Assembly: GCF_001640805.2 (NCBI RefSeq)
Contig: NC_066849.1
Coordinates: forward strand, 1,622,404 to 1,686,403
DNA from: Lates calcarifer
Lineage: Eukaryota > Chordata > Actinopteri > Centropomidae
Length of the DNA: 64,000 nt
Reading direction: 5' to 3'
The notes under the pieces: generated by a model
What the model was told of the DNA's origin: nothing
What the model saw: only the letters and a program-made list of their open reading frames with translations
Database searches by the model: none
Part shown: positions 12,085 to 23,227 of the stretch, piece by piece
Layout of the letters: each line of letters begins with the position of its first letter
Position numbering within the stretch: the stretch's first letter is position 1
Position numbers and translations under genes: made by a program

Positions 12085-13765
12085 CTAACACATTACTCTT
12101 ACAATGTGTCCTCGCTGGTATGGCGTGAGGCCTGTCTTTGAAAATAAACATGATTTCGTTAAGTCAGCTGTGTTAAGGGCATATGAGCCAGTTCCTGAAG
12201 CCTATCAGTAACGTTTCAAGAACTGGAGAAAGAAGGACTACCAGTCTTTTGTTGAATTTGTGTGGGAGTTGGTTGTACACTTTAATCGCTGGTGTTCTGC
12301 ATCAGAGGTTCAGACTTTTCAGGGACTGTGATTTAGTAGCACCTGAGCAATTCAAAATGATGTTCCAGAGAGTACTGCTACTTACATAAATGAAAAGTTA
12401 AAACACCTCAAGAAGCTGCAGTTTTGGCCGATTACTAATTTTGACTGTGTATTTTGCAAAGCTGGTGTTAATGTGCAGCAAAATAGTTTTGTGGCACATG
12501 CTGATAGACCTTCTGTGTCCAGGGTGAATCCAGTGCATACAGACCTGACCTATACCTGAAGGAAGAGAGATTCCAGTAGCGCCTGCGATTATTGCCAACA
12601 TAAAGGACACTGGAAAAGTGAATGTCCTGCCCTTAAAGGGAAAGCAAAGTTTTCAGGTAATGAGCAAGTAAAGACTGCTCCTTTAGCTGCCCCTGTAGTT
12701 CCTTCACACCAGTTGGTGGTTCAACCAAAGGGTCATGTTGATGTTATGTGTCCTTCTTTGTGTGTATGTCGTATGGCAGATTTTGGGTTGTTTAATGTGT
12801 GTTAATCCTTGGTTTGATATGTTCTGCATGGTTATTCATCAGCTGCAAGTTTTTGCATGCTTTATCATTGTTAAATTTTTGATTTGATGTGTGTGCATGT
12901 CCAAAGGACACAGCCAGCTACATACTCACCGTAAGATTCTATGGGCACTGGGTGAGGTTGAGACCGACGTTTCAGCTGCAACTACAGACTTTGCAGCTAG
13001 GCCACACTTCGAGGGCCAAAGGACATTTAAAGGAATTTAATTGTGGCACCATTTTACTTATTTGTATGAGAAAGAACTGTGGATTTGTTTTTATCATTTA
13101 GCTTTTATTGCCAGTTTTAAAGAAAGAAAGAAAATTAAAATAACATCTTTGTAATCTGCTCCAGTCTTGGTCTTTGGGGTATTTCACTGCTCTCCCCTTG
13201 TTGAACCTGAGGCCTATCTAAGTTTTGAATCCAAGAGTTCCTAGGCTCTTGTACACCTAGGTGGTGTTGTAGGACAACTAACTAAATCTGTGCCACGTGT
13301 ACTTGAAAGTGAAGGTTATTATTCAGCATTTACATCAGAGGGTTTTGTGTTGCTACCCTGAAAGAAGAAAGTGGCAGTTAAAATCCTGAGAGACACAGGT
13401 GCCATGCATTATTTTATAATAATTTTAACACTGAGGATTTTGATTTCATTTTGATCCAGAGTATGCGTATGACTATTATTATAGTACCAGTGCATAAAAT
13501 GCAGCTTGTCTGTGGTTTGCTCTTTGGTGAGGTAACAGTTGGTCAGCACTGCCTGTGGAAGGAGTGGATATGATTCTTGAGAATGATATTGCAGGATATA
13601 GAAGTTTGGGCTGATACTTTACCACCTAATGTCATTACCCAAATTCCAGTACTGGTGACTTCAGAGTTAAATGTGGGTAAAGTTTTGGGGTCTGGCCCTG
13701 AGGTGGAGTTGTTCCCAGTTTGTGCAGTAACTCGTGCTATGGCCTGCAGAAATGAAAACTTCTAA
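12085..13765 (+). pseudogene. Ty3/Gypsy gag-protease relic
   Basis: Fragments in several frames follow gag-pol order. A gag core includes AVLRAYEPVPEAYQ (about 12160-12210), then KDYQSFVEFVWELVVHFNRW and CSASEVQTFQG. A CCHC zinc knuckle at 12584-12625 reads CDYCQHKGHWKSEC, with the canonical C-x2-C-x4-H-x4-C spacing. A retroviral-type aspartic protease active site KILRDTGA lies at 13380-13403, with the downstream flap-like LPVEGVDMILENDIAG at 13549-13596 and a PVCAVTRAMA segment near 13720-13746. Stops and frameshifts separate all of these, for example a stop right after PEAYQ. RT, RNase H and integrase are absent: sequence passes within about 120 bp from the protease/pol junction to an LTR-like segment, implying a large internal deletion. 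Confidence 0.82.
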
Positions 13766-13879
13766 CCATACCAGTGCCTCTTCAGTCTCTTTCTCATGCT
13801 GGCTTACCTTAGGAGGTGATTATTTTGGTGGAGCTGTTGGTTGGTCTCTGGTATTATGCACAGGGGGTGGGGTGGGGGT

Positions 13880-14274
13880 TGATGACTCCTCCCACTCTGT
13901 TTGTGACTCCTTGTGTTTTGTTTCTTTCTTCTCCTCTTTACAAGGCTGTTATATCGTGTCAGGAGACTGGTAGCCACACCTGAACCCACTTGTGTCCTGA
14001 TTATTATATAAGAGGACTAAAGCAGTCGCTTCACTCTTTTTCTCCTCCCATCAGGCTGGACATTAGGGTTGGATTCTCTTTTGGGTTTTGTTAGCTGTGT
14101 TTTCATTTCATGCACTCAATTTCCACACAGTCAGACACTCACTACACCACTGATCATTACTGACTCATATAAATTAATTTGAATTTTGTGTTTGGTTTAA
14201 AATTAGTTAAATAAACTAAAATAAAACTAAACTGGTTTCTTTCACTTATTTTGTACGGAGCCCCTCCGGTGACA
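13880..14274 (+). mobile_element. Probable 3' LTR of the Gypsy relic
   Basis: A purine-rich tract CAGGGGGTGGGGTGGGGG at 13861-13878 sits where the polypurine tract should be, immediately followed by TGATGACTCC. The segment has a TATATAAGAGG box near 14006-14016, poly(A)-type AATAAA/AATAAAA motifs near 14211-14226 and ends CCGGTGACA, giving TG...CA borders of 395 bp. The link to the upstream gag-protease relic is by position and orientation only; no 5' LTR is present for comparison and no target duplication can be tested. Confidence 0.55.
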
Positions 14275-14291
14275 CTGGATGCAAAAAATGC

Positions 14292-14341
14292 GTGGCCACG
14301 CATTACTATCTCGTGGCCATGAGATAGTAATGCGTGACCAC
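14292..14341. repeat. 50-bp hairpin, 21-bp arms with one mismatch
   Basis: Left arm 14292-14312 (GTGGCCAC then GCATTACTATCTC), an 8-nt spacer GTGGCCAT, and right arm 14321-14341 (GAGATAGTAATGC then GTGACCAC). The inner 13 bp pair perfectly and the outer 8 bp have one mismatch. The half-word TGGCCA appears in both the outer left arm and the spacer. The hairpin begins 18 bp after the LTR end and could be part of a foldback or MITE family. Confidence 0.85.
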
Positions 14342-14344
14342 AAG

Positions 14345-15859
14345 ATAATTCACCTTCAGTAGCGGGATGGTTGTCTATATGGAGCGGTCAGATAGAATGA
14401 TGCTGTTTATTATTCATGAAAAAGGTAATTATAGTCTGCTTTTGTATTCAAGAGTAGCTATGTTGTTATTGTCATGGCAAGTGTAATGTCAACATAATAA
14501 TAATGCTATGACGGGCTGGAGGAGCTTACTTAGCTCCTAATATTTGAATAGTTACATGTTATGTAAACACAGCATGGAGGTCAATTAGTAGACACAACTT
14601 TTTGTATTTTTTTTTTTTTTAATGTTTTTATGGTCAAGAAGTTATTCTATTAGCAGCATTAGTAGTTACCAGAGGGATCAAGTAGATCCATTCAGTCATT
14701 TCATACAATCTGAATGAAGTTTGCCTTCTTTCTTCTTGCACTCAAATACTCCCTTTCAGGTACGAGTTCCTCCAAACAATGGTTAATTGAGTGTGTTAGG
14801 TGAATGCGTACAGTATATGTGATCAGCCAAACCAAAAACTGTTGAAGTAACTCTTTAAAAACAGTACAATTATTTTCACGTTTTGGATTAAAAACCACAC
14901 TGGTATTTATTTATTTAATATGGGAGAGAGAGAGAAAATATCACAAAATGATATTATGATGCACTTGGATTGAAAGATTAGATCAACTAACTCATCACAA
15001 ACTTATGTTTGGTTGATGAAATACTTTATTGTCTTGCCATTTTGTCCCCTGTAAAATTGAGACATGAATATTTACATAAAGCAAAACATAATACCCACAT
15101 ATGTGGAGCTTGTCTTTTCAGTATTCACACACTGTTCCGTTAGTCTTTTAACAGTTTGAATGATATTCTGTGGCAGTTTACATGTTTCAGAGCTCCTCAT
15201 ATTGACATGTGACATTTTATTTATTTATTTATTTATCTATTTATTTTGCTTTGACAGGTGATTTTGATTAATTCACTGGTTCATTTCTGCAGTAAAGACA
15301 GTGGGAAGTGCTTATAAGTCATTTTCACTCACCACTTTTGTGGCAGCAAAATGTGTTTTTAAACGAACAATGGATCAAATGATTATGTGTAAGTGATAGG
15401 GATCACTCATCGTGACCCACAGCAAATTATCACCCAATCCTGCACGCCCCTCAGCTCAATGGATCTTCAGAGGGTCTTTCACCAAATTTACCATTTTGAT
15501 GCACTTGTCACCGTCATCAGTGTTGCAGTCCAGCACCAAAGGGCAGACCAAAAAAGTTAGAAATCAGCAGGTGAATGTGAAGACTGGAGTGGCTGAAAAT
15601 ACAGCTAGTTCCCTCAGGAGTGAGTGAAGACCACACAAGAGTGATATTTGACTTTTATTAGTCAGGAGGATAGAAACATGACTCCGAATGAATTCCAATG
15701 TTGAGTCATGTCTATTGCATGAGCAGCATTCAGTGATCAAAAATCTGTTAATGCAGGTTTATGGATATTGTTTGATGGATCAGTTTTCTAATTGAAGTAG
15801 AAATATATATTTTTTTAAATTCTGGATATGAATGAGTGGCTATAATCTGAAGAATTACT
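14345..15859. other. No recognisable gene; (TTTA)n tract inside
   Basis: AT-rich. A T13-14 run lies near 14607-14621 and a (TTTA)n microsatellite at 15215-15246. The frame at 15412-15627 has no recognised domain. Nothing else is supportable. Confidence 0.4.
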
Positions 15860-16230
15860 TAAGTGTGCAGGTGTACATGAAGTAAGATCAGAGAGGGAAC
15901 CAGGTGATAGACCATATAATGCTCTGTAGGTCAGGTTGATTAGTATGAACATACAAACTATAGTTCTAGTCTGTATGGGCAGAGAGTGAAGCGAAATCTG
16001 GACTGGTTCTGGTTCTTGCTGGCAGCAATGTTGAGGACAAGTTGCACTTTTGGTAAATAGATGTCTGGGGATAGCTAGAGAAAGAAGTCCATCATACAGT
16101 GAGTTGTTGAACTACTTCACTCATTTATAATATGATGGTGAACTGTCTAATATCAATGTTCAATTTGGCAAGTAGATCGGAGGAACGTTGCACTCTATGA
16201 ATATATGAACTAAGCCAGGCTAAATAGGTG
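15860..16230. repeat. Degenerate interspersed repeat, class unknown
   Basis: The run of phrases such as CCATATAATGCTCTGTAGGTC, GGGCAGAGAGTGAAGCGAAA, CTGGTTCTTGCTGGCAGCAATG and GACAAGTTGCACTTTTGG resembles a repeat I recall from other fish loci. I cannot name the family and the borders are soft. No coding capacity is visible. Confidence 0.33.
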
Positions 16231-17844
16231 TCAGGGAGAAAAAGGAGGAATCTGCTAACACATCAGATCTCCTTTATTGATGTATTCTTACCAAACTTCT
16301 TTAATGCATTGTGTACTATGTAGAAGGTATGAAGAAAGGGAGGAGTGCTTGCATAAATATATTATTCTCATTTTATGATGCACCAAGTGAAGCTCACAGT
16401 TGAAGGTTGCATCAAAAGAAGGGAAAGACAAGCACAACGAGCAGTTTACAGAGTGTTTGTGTCATTATATCTGTCATTCTGCTAACATATGACACTGAGT
16501 GAGCAGTGTTAAATGGCAAATGGCTTGCATAACATATGTAATGGAAATGCTTTGAGAAGAGTGCATTATGAAAAACATTAAGAGATGACTAAAGCTCTTG
16601 TGAGTGCTTTCTCCACCCAAACATATACTGTAGGCTGCTATTTATCAAAGGTACTCTAATGCAATGCTGCTTTACAATGCTGCATACGATTGCACTGCTG
16701 GAGAATGTTACACTGAGGGTACCGTAATGAAAAGATACAGTATACAGTATATATTGACAATACACATTCTGGTAAGTTACATTGTTTACTGTATGTACCT
16801 GTCTTCACTTTGACCAACAGGATCCTCGATTCAGACCTCAGCTTTAAGTACTTTAGACCTTGAGTTAGCTTTAAATAATTAATGTCAAGTTTCTCTTCTG
16901 TTGCAGTTAGTTAAGAACACTACCCAGGATACATTATAGCTTAATGAGTGAACACACCAACCTGTGTGTTTACCTCTTCTACGTGTAAGTGGGCTTTCAT
17001 TTTGTCACTTGGTCTATGCTGCAGGTCTTAGTGGAGTACATCAATAGACAGCTTAGACAGATAATACAGAGACACAACACAAATCACCAGAACAGCTTCA
17101 GTTCTCAGAAGCATGGATTCTCCAGGAACTCTACTGGATGCATGAACAGCATTATTCCAAAAGTTATTTCCCCATTAGTAAGACCAGTCGTCTTACTATG
17201 TATGAAAGTATGGGCATTAATTATGTCAGGTCCCTATTGTTTTTTTCTCCAGTTCCAATATTGTTAACAATCACAATACAGCATTTAGATGTAGTGGACA
17301 GTATGCAGTCCAACAGTGAGACATGACAAATCATTGGCAACCCAGGATGCAGTGTCATGCAGATACCACATAGTTAATATGGAGGGAATGTCCAGGTCAA
17401 TTCTTAGGCCTCTAGCTAAGGGATGGAGCTGTAACCCTGGGTTATCCTGAAATGACAGACTTCTTGTGATTTAGAGAAGTCATGGAGGTCATAGCCTGGT
17501 TGCCAGAGAGGAGGGATAGAGAGGAAGGGACAAGGGATACAGAAGACAGATTTATTCCCACGGAAAGTAGACACGAGGTGTCAGGTTGAATTTTTCTGCA
17601 TCTTGAAGATATTTTAAATGTTTTTTTTAAATGTTTAAATGATTACTTTAACTTAATTATCAGTAAAGTAAAAGATCTGGAGCATCAGTCATTACAGTTC
17701 AATCATTCAGTATCAGTATTTAAGTCCTGAAACAACAAAGACCAGACCAGACCGTGAGGTTGGTTGCTGTTTTGCTGTTCAACATCATAAAAGGGTTTTG
17801 ATCAGAGAATGGTGGGCAAAAGAATGGCCCCTAGATACTCTTCA
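16231..17844. other. No recognisable gene or repeat
   Basis: AT-rich. The longest open frames (16989-17326, plus strand) give peptides without recognisable motifs. Nothing supportable was found. Confidence 0.4.
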
Positions 17845-18680
17845 AAAATGTTGTAATGCCAATAGTAAGATTAAGGTATTTTCAATGCTGCAGCAGTGCA
17901 GCTGGTGCTTTTTGAACTTTTCAGAGAAGTAACGGATCAGATGATCAGTGCCACTGTCACCATCCTGCAGGAGCACTGCTCTTGTCCCAGGAGAATGAGC
18001 GTCCTGGTGGCAAGCACAGGGGCGTTACAGAGGAGAGCTTTGGTGGCCTCAAAAGCCGACTGACATTTCTCTCACCACTGGAAAAGTTTCTTGGGGCTTA
18101 CTAAGCTCATCAATGGAGCTACTACATTAGAAACGATTTTTGCCAAATGCACAATAATATCCTTTGCTAAGTTCACAATGCATTTTGGGAGCTGACAAAT
18201 ACAGTACAGACTACAGACTGTAAGATTGCTTGTACAGGGCACATATAACCCTCGCCTACTTGTTCAGCTATATAGGTCATGACTGACTTCCCAAACTCAT
18301 ACTGTATTTGGCCAAGTTGTGTGTGTAGTGCACAAAAATGTCACTGATGGTTATTACGTGTTTAGTCCACACGGATAAAGAGGCCACTGTATCATCTAAA
18401 TAGACCTAGACAAAGGCACTGATTTCAGAGGAGTGGTATGTGAGTGGAATCTGCTAGTGTCCTTTTAAGGGCATCTCATTTTGTGACTTACTGTATATGG
18501 CAATCATCACAGATGTATATGTGTGAAGCAGTGTAGTATTGGCATGTTCCTTTTAGTAATTACTTTAAACTTTACAGTACAATTAATTACAGAAGGCAAG
18601 ATCTGATCAGGTTTAGGTACAAGGAGGAAAGGCCAATCCAGGGACTGCGACTTGGAACAGCAAAACCACAATCAATGGGG
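17845..18680 (-). pseudogene. Ty3/Gypsy reverse transcriptase-RNase H relic
   Basis: Reading the minus strand from 18680 down, short matches follow pol order although broken by stops and shifts. First is SLDWPFLLVPKPDQ (RT fingers, about 18605-18650). Next is a VYLDDTVASLSVWTKHV segment with the YLDD catalytic box at about 18390-18402. Then come NLAK, a TYIAEQVGEGYMCPVQA segment, VVAPLMSLVSPKKLFQW, and CQSAFEATKALLCNAPVLA, which is the RT/RNase H connection. Last is LLQDGDSGTDHLIRYFSEKF, the start of RNase H. All catalytic frames are disrupted. It is the same general Gypsy type as the gag relic at 12085-13765, but in opposite orientation, so it is probably a separate copy. Confidence 0.72.
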
Positions 18681-20852
18681 CACTTTACCCCATGCTGCAT
18701 TTAAGGCAGGCGTTGGCAGATAGGCAGTAGGCATTCTGCTTTTGTGGGTGTGTAATTGCCCACATCAACATTTTGACTTCAGTTTGAATACTAATGTCAC
18801 TGAAAAATGTTGGATCACTTTTGATGAGCCCACCAAAAAGGCAGAAACTCTACAAACTTACCTGATAGGATGACATGGACAAAAGAGAAAATGGAAAATC
18901 TCCCAATTCATGATATGCCCCCAGTCTAGAGGAAACTTACATATGATATGCTGTTGAAAAACAAATGATAGTCCCAGGATTTTCATTTTGCTTAATTAAG
19001 GTGATTCAGTACATACAATACAGGCATACCAACTCAAAACTCTTGTCATGCAAGTAAAATCAAGATAAATGTTGGTCCTTTTGGGCTGTCAAGTGTGTTA
19101 ATCCAAAGCAGTTTAGCTAGGAAATCACTAAATTAGGAGTACATTTACAGCAAATGTTGTTTTTAATTTGGCTTTAACTTCCAAGCACTCATGTCTGTTC
19201 TTCACTATTTGGCCATAGTAGTAGCTCCATGGATAGTAGTCAGTCAGTAGTCAGTTTGTCCATAGGTCCAGCTATCAGATGGATTGATGCTTTGTACAGA
19301 CATGTTTGGTCCCTAGCAGATGAATCCTAATGACTTTGGTGATCCCTTGACTTGTCCTCTTGTGTCAACGTGAGGCTGACTTTCATCTTGCATCATCATC
19401 AGCTCAAATATACAATTTGTCCCATACTTTGGTTTATGGTACAATGTTGGCCACAATGCCATTCACATCACATTTTATGAAGTGCTAACACAAACACAAA
19501 AATTAAATCTGTCTTTTGTTTGACAGATGTTTCTGATTTTTATGTGCAGCTGTTTTTCACTGAAAACTGCTGATTGCTGCAGACAAAAACACTGCTATGA
19601 TAGTGGTGAGACTGAACCAAAACAGAAATGTTGTGGGCTGGACAGCTGAACAATGAGCTGAAACTTCTTGTAAAGCTCCATGAAGCCAAGGGGAACTGCA
19701 GATATGGATGAAAATTCTCTGTACATTCATCACTACAAGTGATGACTTTCACATTGTCACATTATTTTCACATTGTTTATAGTTGGTTTAAAGAATAAGG
19801 TATAACAGATGTTGTGGAGCACTCATTTAACCTTTCCTTTGCCTATTTTTGCCTTTCATTTATCTGTCTTGTCCTATCTTGCTGTACCATTGCTCTTAGT
19901 GTGAATCAGGTGGGAGAATGGTTAAAGCCTGTTTACTTTGACTCCCAAGGAAGTTTCAGGGTCAACCATTAATATGTCTAAAAGTGGTTTAGCCCCAGGT
20001 GAAGAATACTGAAGTGAGATGCAACAAAAGCTGCAGAGATAAGTCAGAGCCAAGGACAAACATATTGGCGCTCTATTCTGATGCCAGAGCAGGAGACTAT
20101 TAGATTATCTGTAAACATGAATTCTTCCTCCAACATTTGAGGGGCTGAAAACTGATCCATATTTTGCTGGAGGGACTTGTGGCACACACAAAAAAAGATT
20201 AAAAGGTCTTTAAAAAAAAAAAAAACTGAAACGTCATTATTCTGGTGCTACAGCTGGAATCAACAAAGCACACATTTACAGCAGAGAGGGAGTAACAATA
20301 TTCTCCCCAAAGTGTACTCCTGTAGAGTAGTTATTTGTGTGTGTGTGTGTAAGGCGCATGTGTGCATAAGTTGGTGTGTTATTTAAACACACACATATGT
20401 ATACATACAGTATGCTATATATTTACTAGTATGACTCTTTATTAGTCATCCCATTAAGCATAAAAAGGTGAAGCTTCATTGTCTTGATCTGGGGTTACAG
20501 AATAAGAATGTATGATTGATTCTACACTGAAACAATTACTGAATAAGAGACATTCAGTGTAACTATGTGGTGATCTTTTATAAGGCTGTGTATATGGTAA
20601 ACTAACTAACTAATAATTATTATTACACTGCTAGCATGATAAATTACAGTCTTTTAAAAGACTAAGACTCTGGCATTATTGTTGTGCAAAGCAAAGTGAT
20701 TCTACAGATCTATAAAAAGACCAGACTGAAATTGCCATCCACAGAGCCATGCCACATATTAAAGAGCCAATACTGTCCATCAGTCCAGCCTTAGACACAC
20801 AAATATGCACAATGCTTGGCTAAAAACAGGTTCCTGTCATTCTGACTCACCA
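18681..20852. other. No recognisable gene; (GT)n tract
   Basis: No coding or repeat motif recognised. A short (GT)n lies at 20336-20350 and an A13-14 run near 20213-20225. The frames at 19540-19752 and 20177-20386 look like chance. Confidence 0.4.
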
Positions 20853-21066
20853 GAGGCCTGTACTATGAAGCGAGGTTACTGGCTTATCAGGGTAACTTCA
20901 GAAGTAACTTGGTGACATCAGGTGTAACTTCCTGATTAACCTGTACTATGAAAGATAGGTTTTACCTGAGGTCTGTTGCCATGGTAATTTACGCTGCGTC
21001 TCTAAACTGCTCCGAGCAGTTTATGTTCATGATTAACCCTATATAAGCACCACCCCTCACAGTATC

Positions 21067-22316
21067 TTGTTGAGAAAATGCCGGCACATTTGGAGGATCC
21101 AAAATCAAAATCAAAATCCACTGGTGTATCCTGATGGTATTCTTTATGAAAGATATAGATTTTCATCTGACGGAATTCAGCATCTTTGCCACCTTCTGGG
21201 GTCAGATGTCTCTAATGCCACTCACCTGAGTAATGCTCTCACAGTTGAGCAGACAGTGTGTCTTGGTTTGCGTTATTTGGCTACAGGACACTTCATGTAT
21301 TCCATCGGTGATGCTGAACACCTGAGCAAGAATACCATATGCCGTGCAGTTCGCAGGGTGGTACTTGCTCTCTCTAAACTGCTGGATGCATTTATTGTGT
21401 TATGTAATGCAATCAAGGAGCTTTTTGCATCACAGGTAATTGTAGTACAAATTTTTGTTATAGCCCTCTTTTAACATGCATAATGGAAAGCATTTTGTCC
21501 GAAAGATTTCCGAGGGTGATTGGTGCAATTGACTGCACCCATATCCACCCGGGGAGAACATGAGGCTGATATTGTAAATCGAAAATCTTTTCACAGCATC
21601 AATATTCAGGTATTCGTATATTTAATCTGACATGATTATTTTATGTTGTCCTTAAAAAATGTTCTATTAATTCTATTGTATTTGTATTTATAAAGACACA
21701 GTAGATGATAATTTTGTTAGTAGGCCTGTGTTAAAAAGACCTGAAATCCTTTGTCAGATGACATGTGATCACCATTTAACAGTGACCAGCCTGGAGACTC
21801 AGTGGCCTGGGTCAGTGCATGACTCACAGATTTTGCGAGAATCCTCTCTTGGGCAAAGATTTGAGCAAGGTTATGACAACCACTGGCCTATATTACCAGT
21901 CTATATTACACATATTGTATTGTGACATATTGTGTTTCTTTCTATTATTCAAAGGGGATTTTGATGGCCTGCTGGTGGGAGACAGAGGGTACCTGTGCCT
22001 GCCATACTTGATGACGCCCTATTCTGGCCCTCAGACTGCAGAGCAAAGGAAATACAACAAAGCTAGTGTCAGGATAGAAATTACATTTGGGGTCATCAAG
22101 GCATGATTTGTCTGCTTGCAGGGTTTGCAGGTGCGACCACAGAGAGCATATAAGGTGGTGGCAGCTTGTGTGGTGCTCCACAACATCGCTATAATTCGCA
22201 AGGAAAGAGCACCATGCCAGCTGCCAATGCCACCAGACATAGTGGACCCAATTACACTTGACCATCCCACTGGAAGAGCCGTCAGAGAGGCCATAACTCA
22301 AAAATTTTTCCAATAA
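21067..22316 (+). pseudogene. HARBI1-like Harbinger transposase (DDE), multi-exon, decayed
   Basis: Exon 1 (to about 21435, donor GTAATT) encodes YPDGILYERYRFSSDGIQHL, ALTVEQTVCLGLRYLATGHF and SIGDAEHLSKNTICRAVRRV, the N-terminal and helix-turn-helix-like part of PIF transposases. Exon 2 (about 21486-21609) has VIGAIDCTHI with the first catalytic Asp (GAC 21531-21533), then a frameshift, then RKSFHSINIQ before GTATTC. Exon 3 (21758-21869, AG...GT) has WPGSVHDSQILRESSLGQRF. Exon 4 (21955-22316) has LLVGDRGYLCLPYLMTPY with the second Asp (21981-21983), RIEITFGVIK with the catalytic Glu (22077-22079), and CVVLHNIAIIRKERAP before a TAA stop. An in-frame TGA at 22104-22106 sits where the family has Arg, probably a CGA-to-TGA CpG transition. 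All three DDE residues persist, but the stop and the exon 2 frameshift make it inactive. Confidence 0.88.
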
Positions 22317-22735
22317 AAAGTCAGGAGAAGCAATTTTTTGACATGTATTTGTCTTCTCTCTTTCCTACAATCAAAAAGTGAAAAAAGTTATAGATAGTAG
22401 AGACACACTGATTAAAGAAAAGAATATGTATAGTAATACCTTTTTTTCATGTTCCAATTTTAACTTTTTTATTTGCAGCTTTTTTCCTCACAGTCTAGTT
22501 GAAGCATGCGCTTACATAGAGCTTGTACAGCTGTCAGGTCCTGTCTGCACAGCAAAACACATTAAGAGAAAGAGCATGGCAGGATTTGCATCATTACTGT
22601 CAGAGGAGAGGGGGGCAGGGCATGTTGGTGGCTGCAGCAGAGAGACAGTTCCCCTTGAACTGTACATAAGACAGGTATGTGAATTACATAAACTTAATTA
22701 AAACTGGGTTATCAAACCAATTGCTATGATATTAC

Positions 22736-23221
22736 CTTGGACATAAAGGGTGGACAATGAGCAGCCACCAGCATCTTCAACCCCTTCCATTATGGGCCTT
22801 CCCTCATTATTGGCTATGGCCAACTGTTCAGCCTCAGTAAATGTGGCAGGAGGTGGCCTGCCTCCTGTTTTCTTTATTTCAACCTTTTTTATGTTTGCTG
22901 TGAACACATCTATAGGTTAATGTCATTTATGTCTACATACCACATCTGTGCCCATTATTAATGTGAACTATTAATGCATACCACTTAATATAATGTTTTT
23001 GTACTTCATCCTGACTTGTTGCCAGGTGTACTTTCCACTGGGGCTACAGCTGAAATTATTGTTAGAATTAAGTTAATACCTCACATAACAGCATCACATT
23101 CATTAAATAATCTGGTGAGCATATTACAAGAACACTTTACTTACAAATTTACTCTGTCAGCAATGTGTTGCCAACAAGCCTCCCTGGCTTTGTTGGCAGC
23201 CACCACGTTCGATTTGGCCAT
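22736..23221 (-). pseudogene. Harbinger Myb/SANT-like DNA-binding protein, 5' end disrupted
   Basis: The upstream exon (minus strand, from beyond 23221 to 23145) reads ELMAKSNVVAANKAREACWQ then HIADRVN, typical of the Myb-like trihelix domain of Harbinger ORF2, and ends at a consensus donor GTAAGT (plus 23139-23144). The next exon (22909 down to 22736) has an AG acceptor and encodes KVEIKKTGGRPPPATFTEAE then QLAIANNEGRPIMEGVEDAG, the conserved KTGGxPP linker after the Myb domain, before a GTAATA donor. A further minus-strand exon may lie at 22500-22680. This protein normally helps the transposase bind the element ends and enter the nucleus. The N-terminal portion is missing because the Rex3-like insertion begins about 10-15 bp upstream of ELMAKSN. 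Confidence 0.7.
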
Positions 23222-23227
23222 CAGTTC

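Noticed and set aside
21945..22313. 122-codon minus-strand frame
   Set aside because: Antisense shadow of transposase exon 4, which matches the Harbinger family on the plus strand.
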